From positions 1-64,000 of the forward strand of contig JAIXMR010000008.1 of assembly GCA_025677835.1 (NCBI GenBank): a stretch of 64,000 nucleotides of DNA. The letters run 5' to 3'. Positions within the stretch are counted from its first letter, which is position 1. Every line of letters begins with the position of its first letter. Shown piece by piece: positions 25,016 through 36,433 of this stretch. Position numbers and translations under genes: made by a program. Source of the DNA: Sporodiniella umbellata. Lineage: Eukaryota > Mucoromycota > Mucoromycetes > Mucorales > Rhizopodaceae. The notes beneath the pieces were generated by a model. That model did no database searches. It was not told where the DNA came from and saw only the letters and a program-made list of their open reading frames with translations.

Positions 25016-25217
25016 GATTTTTTTTCATTAAAAATATGCGTGTTTTTTATTTTATTGCTTTCTGTTCGTGTTATTATTTACAAAAGGAAAGAAAGTAGAG
25101 AGTGATTAAGATATAGAAATGGATAATGATATTGTTTGTTGTTTAGTCCAAAAGAAAGTGCCAGCCAATAAATAATGGAAAAGAGATACAGTTGGAGTAT
25201 GGAAGGAGTAGGTTCAC

Positions 25218-25475
25218 CTAGATAGCATTGGCTACACTTTCAGCATGTCTTTCTTGACGATTGATCTTGACATCGATAAACTTTCCAGTGCCCCAAAGAG
25301 CGCAAGTAACAGCAAGACCAATCCAAAACAAGGTACCGTCTAACAAAACGGGAGGACTAGCAAAAGGAGCAAAAGGCTTCCTTGCAGCAGCAAGCATATG
25401 GACACTTTCTTCAATCGATTTGGCACTGACAGTAGAGAGAACAGCAATAAGCAAAGAGAGGATATAGAAAATCAT
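25218..25475 (-). CDS. small membrane protein, copy B of a duplicated module (85 aa)
   Basis: This is an 85-aa intronless frame starting MIFYILSLLIAVLSTVSA. Compared with copy A it has an insertion after the signal segment (SIEESVHMLAAARK), then the same membrane segment (GTLFWIGLAVTCALWGTGKF) and tail (ESVANAI). The start at 25475 is chosen by alignment to copy A; an in-frame ATG at 25532 would add 19 residues. Substitutions are mostly conservative, which supports purifying selection. No family is recognised. Confidence 0.68.
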   Translation of the reverse strand: MIFYILSLLIAVLSTVSAKSIEESVHMLAAARKPFAPFASPPVLLDGTLFWIGLAVTCALWGTGKFIDVKINRQERHAESVANAI

Positions 25476-28057
25476 GATTAAAGCGATCAAATGAAACGGG
25501 GTAGAGAAAAAAAAAAGATCGCCACCTAGCAATGGCGTCTCTTTATATACATACCTCGAAAAAAAAAAAAGAGTAGATGTATATATAAAAAAAACTAGTT
25601 CCGCTAGGCCGGGGTAAATGAAAGTGGTCTCTTTTTTTTCTTTTATCTGATTTCCATCATGTTAAAGATCCGATTTATATTATCTAACGGTGATAATTAA
25701 AGGGAACGGAATACAGAATGTGCTGTACAACCTTTATGAAAACAACCGAGAGACAATTGAACAAACTATATGTTTTAAAGATGCTATGAAATGAAAGGCC
25801 AGGTAAACAACATTGATTTTTAAGAGAAAAAGACAGAGCAAACAAAATATGTATAGTTAAGGCATTGAGCATACCTTGTTTTAAGCAAATGAATGACCCA
25901 TGGAATTCAATTGAAAAAAAAAAAAAAATCAAGATCAGATATATGTATTTGTATCATCCCGACGATAAAAACTATGGTAACACATGGCTAACACAAGATA
26001 TCACTTGCATGGTTCATCTGTCTCTCACTTTAAAGATAGGAATCGCCGCAATAAAAACCAATCTCTGCGTGTTTCAATTATGTTCTAGTCCTAATCAAGT
26101 GTGTTTTAACTAAAAGAAACATGTTGCAGTCTCAATCAAGCGCGTTTTTAGATGCCTTTAAGTCAAAAGCGTTCTAAACCCAGCATTTATCCATCAGATA
26201 ACTTTTTTTAACTTATACTAAATATATTGATTGGTGAACCCTGAAGTCGAATTTCAAAGCTAATGGCACCAGAGCAGTCATTTCTTTTTATACAAATAAG
26301 TAGTAAATGCCCATACTTGTTAATAACAGTGTTAGCGATACATGATTATGATTTGCTCTGCCCTCAATATTATCTATTGTACTTTATCTCTTCATAGGAC
26401 TACAAGAACAAAAAGCACGTGAGCGCGCAAGCAGAAATGGCCAGTTTTTTTTTTTTTTTTTTTTTTTTTTTGGAGTTACTTTAGCAACCAAAAGGTGATT
26501 ATTTTACCAAAAAAAAAAAAGAGCTTCGTTTGCTGTACGTGTCTAATCCAACTGAATTTTGATAGATTTTAAACACAGAATCCTTTTATATAAAAAACTA
26601 AAAGTTGACCTTATTAGGAAAGTATGACAAAAAAGAAGATCTTGAGAGTAGTATTGATCCTGTCACAGACGATGCCTGTATTTTGTCAGTGTGATTTGTT
26701 TTTCTTGTGTATCGAGTGACAGTTTCATTTTCTCTCTTATTTTTCTTGCTTTTTATACGCCTTTAACTATATAGGCTGATTTTTTCCTAGTGTTTGTTTA
26801 GATGACTACAAACAGTACCATTCGGCGTGTGTCACTAGCTGTACAGGTGTTACACACGGAAAGGCCCCAAAAAAAAAAAAAAAAAAAAGGCTGTCAAAAG
26901 TGTTAGTATTTCAAAACTTTCCGTAGGATTTAAAACGTTTTTTTTTTTTTTTTTTTTTTTTTGAAAAAGAGGGGTCAAGTAATAAACGATACTTGATAGG
27001 GAAAGATAAGAGTAAAAAAAAAAAATAAAGAAGAAGACTGTTTTAGGCCTACATTTTGTTTTCTCACTGCATACAGTTTGATTGAACATTGGCATCTCTC
27101 TCTTAAAAATAGCTGAGGAGCAATAGCATAAAGACCATTTGACCTTTTCCTCTCTTTACAACCACGCCATTGTTATGGAATGTTTAAAATAAAGAAAGCA
27201 ATCCTTATTTTGCACAGTATACAATCATGTATGTAGACTCCTACATGAACACTTTCTATTTCCTGGCACTCTTGTTTATTTCATCATGATTCTATAGGCT
27301 CCCATGTGTCAAACTGTATTTTCGTCATTAAAAGCATACAGCCAAAAAAATAAAGAAATAAAAAAGGATGCTTATCACAAGACAGATAGCCAAAAAGGAG
27401 GGAAAACATAGTATATCAGCCGTGCGAAATAGAGGGCGAGGGGGAGAATACAGTCCAATCAAAAATTTTTGTGTGATTGAACGAATAGAGTTGTGCGCTT
27501 ACGAGGAGTTTCAGAAGTAAAACATTGGCTTTTCTCCACCAACCATTTTCTCTATTGCTGCATTAATAAATAATTTTTTTTACAGCGCGGCGATGCGGGA
27601 AAAATAATAACTTTTAAGTACTGTTATCCATCAGATAAAATTGAACTCTAGTAAAATGGCAATCTTAATAAGAAATAGCAAGAGCTAGACTATGAAGTAA
27701 AACAAAGTAAAAATTAGTCGTTTTAGCAGAGGCTATTGTTTCTTGGCCAGACAGGATTCAAAAAAAAAAAAAAAAAAAGCATAGATGTGGGTCCTTCAGG
27801 CCATGTTTGATTAAAAAAAAAAAAGGGGGAGAGAGGGAGAGGAGGGAGTTAAAAGAAAGACAATAGTGAGTGATAAATTCAACAACCAATTGGAAAACTT
27901 TTTTTGTGTTTCGGCAAGGACCGATAGGCTCTGCCCCTTAAAAGCTTTGACTATATAAAGAGATTAAAATCTTTCTTTTTTTCTTTCTTATTTTTCTTTG
28001 CCTGCTCTAACAAAGAAAAAACCACCCAAAAAAAAAGTTATAATAATAATAAACAAA
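25476..28057. other. long non-coding stretch including duplicated flank B
   Basis: From 25.5 to about 26.62 kb this corresponds to the flank of module A. The rest is simple sequence: T-runs at 26440 and 26938, A-runs at 26870, 27760 and 27813. A TATA-like CTATATAAAGAG at 27950 sits about 100 bp before the F-box gene start. No gene is seen. Confidence 0.5.
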
Positions 28058-28897
28058 ATGAGCTTAAGCCTCTCAGAACTACCGAACGAAGTACTCTTTA
28101 AGGTCATTGGTCTGTTATCTCCACTGGATCTTTCACAGACTAGAAATGTTTGCAAGAAACTGGAGATCATGTGTCATAATCCTTTGCTTTGGCGATCGAT
28201 TGTCTTGGAGAAAGACAGCCAGCAAGCAATGTCTTTATGGAATCTCAGAGAGCTCAAAGAGATTTTGGATCCTCACCAAGATTGGATTGAAACGATCCAA
28301 ATACAAGGCGTGCGCGATAATGTGATGCAATACATTCTTTCCCAGTGCAGTGCATTAAGGGAACTTACTGTGTGTGGATGGCTTACACTTTCTGAGCACG
28401 CATTTGTGCCGCCCAGTTCGCCTCAGTTGAGTCGTTTGTCTCTGATTGGCGATAATCGACTACAGACAAACTTTCTTTCTCTCGACTCGGTTTCGCTCGG
28501 CCAATGGGTCACACACGCCCCTAAGCTCAGAGAGCTCTCGGTGGCCTGTCAAGCCCATTTCCAGGCAGAGGGTCTACTAGACCAGCTCAAAAACACTTCC
28601 TGCTCGCTTCAATCGCTTATCATCAGCACTAAACGCACTTGGTGTAGCGAACACATCACGCAGCTCTTTGAGTACTGCCCTCAGCTCACTTTCCTCGGCC
28701 TAGTGCCTGATGGAGCTCATCTAGGCTACGATAAGAATCGAGCTTTTAAGTTTTCTTCCGAAACGCTCCTGAAAGCCATTGCTACAAATCAAGACAGGGA
28801 GTGCAATGCACGTTTACTACTGGAAAAACACTCTGTTCAAGTAGAACAAGAAGAAATCATGTTGTTTGATAACATTGCTATCTTTAAAGATCTCTAA
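28058..28897 (+). CDS. F-box protein with leucine-rich-like C-terminus
   Basis: This is a single-exon, 279-aa protein. Residues 4-45 form an F-box (LSELPNEVLFKVIGLLSPLD, then RNVCKKLEIMCHNPLLWRSI), the Skp1-binding motif of SCF ubiquitin ligases. The remainder contains irregular LRR-like segments (LRELTVCGWLTLSEHAF, LRELSVACQAHF, LQSLIISTKRT, LTFLGLVPDG) that could bind substrate. I start at 28058, where MSLSLSELP directly precedes the F-box; the frame extends upstream only through a lysine-rich A-tract. Its substrate is unknown. The coding region has higher GC than its surroundings, which is usual for real genes here. Confidence 0.85.
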   Translation: MSLSLSELPNEVLFKVIGLLSPLDLSQTRNVCKKLEIMCHNPLLWRSIVLEKDSQQAMSLWNLRELKEILDPHQDWIETIQIQGVRDNVMQYILSQCSALRELTVCGWLTLSEHAFVPPSSPQLSRLSLIGDNRLQTNFLSLDSVSLGQWVTHAPKLRELSVACQAHFQAEGLLDQLKNTSCSLQSLIISTKRTWCSEHITQLFEYCPQLTFLGLVPDGAHLGYDKNRAFKFSSETLLKAIATNQDRECNARLLLEKHSVQVEQEEIMLFDNIAIFKDL

Positions 28898-28898
28898 A

Positions 28899-28930
<32 letters not shown>

Positions 28931-29517
28931 TCTATATACATCTATACTTCATCTACTCGCATTCTACATCTTTTCTTCTTTTTGCCCTTATACCAATCTG
29001 CCTTCTAGAAGATTTAAGCCATAAAATAAACAAAAACTTCCTTTTTCTATGTCCATAGCCTGTTTTTATATATCAAAGCATGGTTGCATCTGTCCTCTTA
29101 AAAAGAAATTACGGTTAAATCTTTTATCAATGTAGTCATACTCAATCAACACCTAAATGAGGTTGACAACTTTAAGACACCTGATGCCTCTAGAAGAATG
29201 CTTGGCTTACGTTTGATTTGAAGGCTAGTTGATTTCATCCTTTTCTTGGTGAGGTCACCGTTGTTCTTCAATGCATCGATCGTTCTAACCAATCAATAGC
29301 AAACATAGAGTTATCTACTTGAACCAATCAATAGCAAACATAGAGTTATCTCTGCTTGAACCAATCAATAACAAACAAACAAATAAAGCTTCCTGACTTT
29401 CTCATTGGTCTCTCCTCCATACAAGGGTTTGCCTAGAATCAATAACAAGTATAATTCCAGGTTTGGGTTGGTTATTTAAACTACGCACTTTTAATATTGT
29501 TTCGTTTTTCTCACACC
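28898..29517. other. intergenic region with (CA)n tract and RIB5 upstream sequence
   Basis: A (CA)n microsatellite at 28904-28930 follows the F-box stop. Further on lies the tandem CCAAT-containing repeat upstream of RIB5. No gene is seen. Confidence 0.6.
29287..29375 (+). promoter_or_regulatory. three tandem CCAAT-box repeats upstream of RIB5
   Basis: The core AACCAATCAATA, followed by GCAAAC or ACAAAC, occurs at 29287, 29322 and 29359. The first two copies are nearly identical over 35 bp, through CATAGAGTTATCT. CCAAT is the known binding site of the fungal HAP/CBF complex. A fourth ATTGG lies near 29404. Regulation of the riboflavin gene by this factor is inferred from position, 150-230 bp before the start codon. 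Confidence 0.6.
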
Positions 29518-30302
29518 ATGTTTACTGGACTTGTGGAGCATTTAGGCGTTGTTTCCCATATTGTTGAATATGACGATACAGAATCCGGAGGAAATGGCTG
29601 GACAATCACAGTTTCTCAAGCTTCTGCCATCTTGGACGATTGTCACTTGGGCGACAGCATTGCCATCAACGGTAATTTTCTTTGATAAAAGCCATTGGAA
29701 AACTAACCCAGAGTAAGGTACCTGTTTGACTGTCACTGAGTTTGACCAAGACTCTTTCAAAGTAGGCGTTGCTCCTGAAACTTTACGCTGTACCAACTTG
29801 GGTAAGAGAGATCCTTCAAAAAGTTTTCACGAAAACTCATTGTTTTTTAAAAGGGGATCTCCGAGTGAACGACCAAGTCAATCTTGAACGCGCCATGGAT
29901 TCCAAAAAACGGTTTGGTGGACATATGGTTCAAGGCCATGTCGATACGACTGTCAACATCATCCGTATCCGACCTGAAGGAAACTCTATTTGGTATACTT
30001 TCCAGATGGTGTCTGAAGACAAAGACAAGATGCGTTATATTATTCCTAAAGGTTATATCTGCTTAGACGGTACCTCGCTCACCGTATGTGACGTGGATGA
30101 CGACCAGCGCACTTTTTCAATCATGATGATTGCTCACACACAAGCTCATGTCATCATGCCTGCCAAAAAGTTGGGCGACCGCGTCAATGTGGAGGTTGAC
30201 ATGCTAGCCAAGTACGCTCTCAAGAGCGTCGAGGAAGCCATCAAGAACAACAAGGGAATTGAAACTCTGGTTCAACGCGTCCTAAGCGCCGATCACTCAT
30301 AG
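29518..30302 (+). CDS. RIB5: riboflavin synthase alpha chain
   Basis: Predicted 228 aa in three exons: 29518-29671, 29718-29801 and 29854-30302. It starts with the diagnostic MFTGLVEHLG and has the two tandem lumazine-binding barrels expected: the first with NGTCLTVTEFDQDSF and the second beginning GGHMVQGHVDTT and containing CLDGTSLTVCDVD. The enzyme dismutates two 6,7-dimethyl-8-ribityllumazine molecules to riboflavin and the amino-pyrimidine precursor, the last step of riboflavin synthesis. Yeast Rib5 is 238 aa, so the length fits. Intron 1 is 46 nt with a clear CTAAC branch site. Confidence 0.95.
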
Positions 30303-30558
30303 TCTTCGTCTTTATATCATCCAACAGGCACGATCTCTCCGCATTCATCCCCTCCACTTTTTGCTCTTTTGATTGGCTCAGCCTTCAATAAAAAAAAATA
30401 TAATAAAAACACTTTGGATCAGCTCAGGTTTTCCGCCACCGCAAGTAACTGCAGGTTTTCGGAAATTCAAAAGCAATTTTATTTATTTTTAAAAAAGTGG
30501 TAGCTTAACACACAAGGGGAGTTTTTTTTTTTTTTGTTTTTATTATTATCATCTCCTA

Positions 30559-31870
30559 ATGAAGACTGTCACTTGTACTGCCCCTGTGAATATTGCTGTA
30601 AACGATCTCACCTGAAGCACAGTTTTTATAGAGATCAGGAATGGTATAATCTGACATCATCTTTTTTTAATAGGTCATCAAGTACTGGGGGAAACGAGAC
30701 ACGGATCTCATCTTGCCTACCAACAGTTCTTTATCCGTCACCTTATCCCAAGACATCCTCCACAGCAAAACAACCATTTCTGCTGCTAAAGAATACAGCC
30801 AAGATCGCCTTTGGTTGAACGGTAAGGAAGAAGACATTACCAAGAACAAGCGCATGCACAACTGTTTCCGTGAGACCCGTGCCATTCGTCAAGAGATGGA
30901 AGCCCAGGCTGAAGCTGAAGGCAAGCCTCTTGAGCCCTTGTCTACCTACCACGTTCATGTATGCTCTGAAAACAACTTCCCCACGGCTGCAGGTCTTGCC
31001 TCTTCTGCTTCTGGATTGGCTGCGTTGGTATTCACGCTTTCTCAACTCTTTGAGCTCCAGTCATCGACTTCTGATATCTCTCGTATTGCCCGTCAAGGCT
31101 CTGGATCGGCTTGCCGATCTCTGTTTGGTGGATTTGTTGCCTGGGAAATGGGCGAGAAGAGCGATGGTTCGGATTCCTTGGCTGTCCAAGTGGCCCCTGA
31201 AACCCACTGGCCTGAGTTAGAGGCTTTGATCTGTGTTGTTTCCGATGCTAAGAAGGGTACTTCATCCACAGCAGGTATGCAGAGCACGATCCAGACCAGC
31301 CCTTTGATGAACGAGCGTATCCAACAGGTGGTGCCTGCCCGTATGGAGGCCATGAAGCAGGCTGTGCTCAACAAGGATTTCCAGTCCTTTGCTGAGCTTA
31401 CCATGCGCGACTCCAACCAATTCCACGCTGTCTGCCTGGACACCTATCCACCTATCTTCTACTTGAACGACACTTCTCGCGCTATCATTCAGCTTGTTCA
31501 TGAATACAACCGTTCATCCCCTGATGGTAAGCTCAAAGCTGCCTACACCTACGACGCTGGGCCCAACGCTGTCATCTACGCCCCCAAGGAAAACATGGCT
31601 GAAATCATCCAAATCATCGCTCACTATTTCCCCACCAACAAAGAACCCGCCCAGTTCTTTGCTGATCCCTACAAAATCGCTCAAGGCTCCCCTCTTGGTC
31701 AACACTTTATGCCATCCACTCACTCCCACTTCAACCCTGACGTGATCCCTGTTCAACCTGCTGGCAGCGTCAGCCGTCTGTTACATACCAAGGTGGATGA
31801 CGGGCCTCGCGTCTTGGACCCATCAGAGTCTCTCTTAACCACCCAAGGCTTACCCAAAAACTTAGCTTAA
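30559..31870 (+). CDS. ERG19: mevalonate diphosphate decarboxylase
   Basis: Predicted 411 aa in two exons: 30559-30597 and 30674-31870. It starts MKTVTCTAPVNIAVIKYWGK, the strongly conserved N-terminus of this GHMP-fold enzyme. Other signatures are TNSSLSVTL, the ATP-binding FPTAAGLASSASGLAAL and GSGSACRSLFGGFV, and DAGPNAVIYA near the C-terminus. The enzyme makes isopentenyl diphosphate from mevalonate 5-diphosphate in the sterol/isoprenoid pathway. Length agrees with yeast Erg19 (396 aa). The gene follows RIB5 on the same strand with 256 bp between them. GC content is clearly higher than in neighbouring genes, as expected for a highly expressed gene. Confidence 0.96.
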
Positions 31871-32304
31871 ACCCTAACAACAACAAAATTAATCTTTTAA
31901 TACAACTTAATAAACTTGATTGTTCATCCTATCAATCCCTCCCCTCCCCCTTTTTTTTTTTTTTTTTTTCATAGAAGCTTTGGGCACCCGCCATGTAGGT
32001 TTTCAGGGTTCCAAAAAGGTGTCTTTGGCCAATACTTGAGAAAAAGTAGGTGTTTTGAAACCTATCTAAAGCCAATTGTGCTAAACAACCGGGACTGCCT
32101 TAAGAGAGAGAGAATCAAAAAAAAAGGGTGTCTCAAGGGGGATGTAAAGCTGAGATAATACTGGATCAAAACTGAGGGGAAACGAATAAGGCATTGTTTG
32201 AGTTTTTTTTTTTTTTTTTTTTAGTGCAGACGACTAAATTTAGAGCCGTATTTATTATTATTATTATTATTGTTATTATTTTTTCTTTTTCTTTCTTTTT
32301 GTAA
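31871..32304. other. intergenic spacer
   Basis: This is the 3' region of ERG19 with TTAATAAA at 31908, T-runs at 31950 and 32203, and an ATT microsatellite at 32255-32280 just before the next start. No gene is seen. Confidence 0.55.
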
Positions 32305-34792
32305 ATGAGTTTGACTCCAACTGTAGAAGAGTTCGAAGGCAAGGGTTGGTACTTGTCTTTAGAAGGAATTCAATCGATTGCCGCCGAGAATGAGCAGGCC
32401 AGTTCCCTTGACGAGTACATTCGTTATGCCAAAGATGTAATCAATAATAGAAAAAATACTTGCGCATCATCTAGTTTGGTTGAAATCATACTGATTTTCT
32501 TAATAGATGGACCTTTCCTTATTGACATCTCAAGGATTCAACAAGACGAACGAAAAACTAAAAGAGATACCTAGTCCAGTTGTACTTCAGATAGTCCAAG
32601 TACGTAATATCGCCACGCCATCTATTCATGCTGGTGAATCGCCTCGACTATTACAAGCAACTTTAACTGACGGTCATAAGAAATGGAAAGCTATAGAGAT
32701 TCGTCAACAGCTGGATTGTTTAAAGTAAGTAAGAAACAGGGGAACCCTCTCTTCTTTTCACTGATGACACAATCTATCTACTAGATTACATACGCCACCC
32801 GGAACAAAGTTCTTGGTCACAAAGCCTATTCCTGTTCAAGACCAAATACTTTTGTTAGAGCCTGGTATGTTGAAAGAGCTGGGAGGCCATGTACAAGAGT
32901 TAGTTCAAGCTTGGCGGGCTGGAAAGGTAAGATGTTTTTCCCTGTTTTTTTTTTTTTCCGTTTTTAAAAACATGGCTCATATAATATATACAAATGTATA
33001 TTAAACTATAGCTGTTGAATAACCATCAAAGTTTATTTGTTTATTAGCAATTCCTGAAAAGAAACAGAAACGGTAAAGATAAAGAAAACCAAGACAGTGG
33101 TCCTCCTGCCTTTGTGCCTTTCAAAATCAAGGTAAGACATAGTTTATCCCCACGCCTCTATTTTTTTTTTTTTTTTTTTGGTGAACATTCTACTAGCCAA
33201 AGGGTGAAGAACCTAACGGAAAGCCACGCGGAAAGAAACCGTCTTTGGAAGAGGAAACAAACAAGAAAGAGATGCGTGATTCAAAACCCTCTCGCCCAAA
33301 GAAAGGCCCAGCGCCCAAAGAAGAGGAAAAGACAGGGGAGAAACAGGCCAGGGAAGAGCCAAAGCCTGAAGACAAAAAGAAAAAGAACAAAAAGAACAAA
33401 AAGAAAGCAACACCTCAGGCCAAGGGTGAAGAAGAAGCGGAAGCACCAGCAGTCAAGACAGAGACCTTGGGCGAGAAACAGCCTACAGCAAGAGAGCCTC
33501 GAACAAGATCCGAACGCAGCAAAAAAGACGCTACCAAGGAAAACGAGGATCGAACTTTGAGTGAATCTAGACCAGAAGACGATAAAAAAACAGCGCCTTT
33601 AGAAGAAACCAGAACCGAACGTAACAAACGCAACCGAAACAAAAACAAAAAGGCAACTGAGGATCCTCCCGTCGGGGCGGAATCCAATCATGACGAACAG
33701 GTGGTGAGAAAAAGTGAAAGAATCGCTAAAAAGAAACAAGAGGCCAAAGAAGCGGATCAAGAGCCCACCAAGAATGCTGGAAAAAAAGAGAGAAAGAAGA
33801 GAAACGAGAAAGCAAATGAGCCCAATAGCACCGGAGAGGATGAGCCTGTAAAACGAGAAAGGCTATCAAGAAAAGCCAAAAAACCCGTGGCTGAGGAAGT
33901 ACAGCATCCACCGACAGACCCTGAAACAACTCAAGTCACTAGCCCTTTGGCAGAGACAACTGAAAAAGGCAGCCGTCAAAGGAAGCCCAAGAAAAACCTA
34001 TCCGAAGATCACGATGAAGCCGCACAGGTGATGAGGGCTAAAAGAAAACCACGAAAGGAGAGAGGAACAGAGGAAGGATTCAGGGTGGTAAATGAAGACC
34101 CCATCAACACACGTGGCAATCGAAAAAAGCAATGGGAAAAAAGAAAGGAAAGCCAGGGTAGCTTAGATACCCGTGGGGTTCCAGAGCCAGAACGTCCATT
34201 GGCTGGTAAAGAAAGTCAGAGTGAGCAGACCCGGGTAGCTGAGCGTCCTAGAAAACAAAAGGCGAGCCACAGTCATACCGGCCGCAAAGAAAGAAAAGGG
34301 GGACCCTTCAAACCCGAGAAAACGTCAACCGCTCGAGAAGAAAAGGTACGGTCTGAAGAAGGCTCGTTCACCCAAGCAGAGACCTCTCTGAACACAGAAC
34401 CCTCTTTGGCCTCACCTCATCCTCCTGCCTCCTCAGACCCTACCTATGGGTCTAAAGGGTACGAGTATTCACAACAGAATCCCTACAGCTATTCCAATCC
34501 TCCTGTTTATGCAGTACCGCAACAAACAAGTAACGGTCAAACCGGATATTACTATTCTTCACAACCCTATTCTATGGCTGATTATAGCATGATGGTGCCT
34601 GTCTATCCCAGTACAGGCGTCCATCAAGGTGTCTATGGCTATCCTTCTGCCGACCCTCAACAACAACAGTATATGCAGCCTGTTTACTATCAACAACCTT
34701 ACTATAGTAATAGTAGTTATCAACCTTATTATAACCATCAAAGTTATTACAATACAGACACAACCAATCAACATCATTCCCAAAAACAATAA
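32305..34792 (+). CDS. TDRD3-like OB-fold protein with charged middle and Y/Q-rich tail
   Basis: Predicted 723 aa in five exons: 32305-32436, 32507-32724, 32785-32926, 33048-33131 and 33197-34792. Residues 1-165 match the TDRD3/RMI1 N-terminal DUF1767 plus OB-fold: GKGWYLSLEGIQSI, then VVLQIVQVRNIATPS, LLQATLTDGHKKWKAIE and TPPGTK, then GGHVQELVQAW. In animals this module holds topoisomerase III-beta. Residues about 180-590 are extremely rich in K, R and E. Residues about 605-723 are rich in Y, Q, S and N, like a prion-like or RNP-granule domain. No Tudor or UBA domain is visible. I infer a Top3-associated RNA/DNA-binding protein. The OB-fold assignment is strong; the role of the tail is inference. 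Confidence 0.82.
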
Positions 34793-35111
34793 ACTTGTCA
34801 AGTTTTCTTTTGAAACCTTTTTTAAAGAGCACCATCTCTTTACTCTATTGGTATCTAGCCTATCTTTACATACCAAATCAACATTTAATTCTATTCCAAA
34901 CTAATCAATTATATATGTATATACATATACATATATAAAACAGAGCTATCCAGTATCTAGGGTTTTAACAACCAAACGGATAAGAAAGTCACGGTTTTGT
35001 GAGTGATAAACGGCAGAGACCCACAACAAAAAATATTTATTATTTTGAGAGGGGGGGGGGAACAAAGTGTAGCCCCCCCTTTTTTTTTTCTTTATTTTTC
35101 CTTACATTGAT
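34793..35111. other. intergenic spacer
   Basis: This short region holds (TA)/(CATA) simple sequence near 34910-34940, and a G-run and a T-run near 35050-35090 before the BolA gene. The frame running on the opposite strand is a shadow of the Y/Q-rich exon. Confidence 0.5.
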
Positions 35112-35644
35112 ATGTTGAAGAGTTTCCAAACACCTATTCGTCTTACAGCCCGAAGTTATTCTTCCACTCGGTTCCTGAAAGAGTTTATGACCACTAAAGA
35201 AAAAGGACCTGTTCAGGTGTCTATTGAAACCAAAGTAAACAAGAAATCAAAGTGTTCATGTCCAATGACTTTTTTTTTTTAGGTGTCTCAATCGTTAAAT
35301 CCTTCCATATTAGAATTACTAAACGAATCCCACCTTCATGCCCATCATGCTGCGATGAAAGGCAACACGAATAAGGAAACGCACTTCAAGTAAGACTGGG
35401 TTAGTTTTACAATATCCATTGACAGAGTGTGTGGTTTATAGAATGGTAGTCGTTTCAGATAACTTTCAAGGAAAGGCAAGTTAAGAAAGAGTAAAGAGAA
35501 ACACGACGCTCACTTTTAAAATAGTCTTTGATGCAACGTCACCGTATGGTTTATGGTCTTTTGACAGATGAGCTTCAAAACCAAGGTTTACATGCTTTAT
35601 CTATCAGTGCAAAAACACCTGAAGAAATTGAGAAAAGAAAGTAG
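35112..35644 (+). CDS. BolA-family protein, probably mitochondrial
   Basis: Predicted 127 aa in four exons: 35112-35234, 35283-35389, 35442-35475 and 35525-35644. The N-terminus ([20 protein letters not shown]) is basic and serine-rich like a mitochondrial presequence. The BolA core follows: [20 protein letters not shown], then [33 protein letters not shown] and [12 protein letters not shown]. The Cys/His ligand regions (HAHH and the later GLHALS) are in the usual positions. BolA proteins work with monothiol glutaredoxins in Fe-S cluster delivery. Intron 3 uses GC (GCAAGT) as donor: only that site gives the conserved GKSLMQRHR junction. Confidence 0.9.
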
Positions 35645-35922
35645 AAAAAATCAGTTTGTTGTATCAAATCAGAAAGTGTGTTCTGATCAAAGCAGTCATT
35701 GTACTTTTGACAGCAATAATAAAGTAGTGTCCATTCTTTTCAAGCCGTTTGTGTAAAATTAATCGGCCGAAAAAAAGTACTCAACGTACTATCTTCTCCT
35801 CTTTTTTTTTTTTTTTTTTTTTTTTTCAGAGCGTTTCTCTCCTCATTTCTCCTGAAGTAAACCAAAACTTGTCAGAAACATTTTTATCATCCAAGGTGGT
35901 TAGAGAAAACAAGGTTCAAAGT

Positions 35923-35954
<32 letters not shown>

Positions 35955-36433
35955 CAAGTAAAAAGTACAAATTGCAACAACAATAAAGCAAAAAAAGACA
36001 GAACAATAAAAGTTTAAGCTTTTAGAAATGAAATACATAAAATAAATCACTCCTTTATTAGTTTTCTTTGCTTCTTTTTTCCAATTGATTCAAAAAGAAC
36101 TCCAAGGCAACCAAAATAAAACCCACAACCTTTTTTTTTTTGTTTATCTTTTTAAGAGAAGCGCAGAACAGCGTGTTTTAAGAAAGAAGCAGTTTCTTTT
36201 TTTTCTTTTTGTTTCTTGTTCTCCTTACTGAAAATAGGTGAAAAAAAAAAAGCACTTTATTCCTCTCCCCCCCTTTTATTTTGACTTTAACATTTTACAA
36301 AAAAGAAAATTCCTTTCTTTTTTTTTTTTTTTCTTTTTAATATTTTTCTATTCAACAGATCGATACAAAGAGAGTGAGAGAGTGAGAGCGAGAGAGACAC
36401 TTTAATCGTAATAATAATAAACAAAGCAATTCC
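35645..36433. other. intergenic region rich in poly-T and poly-A runs
   Basis: No gene. T-runs at 35802, 35924 and 36319 and A-runs at 35940 and 36241; a GAGAGTGAGAGAG tract lies at 36371-36395, shortly upstream of the next gene. Confidence 0.55.

Noticed and set aside
33115..33560. Basic 148-codon frame overlapping the TDRD3-like gene
   Set aside because: It is the alternative frame of the K/R/E-rich exon; the splice at 33131/33197 supports the longer frame.
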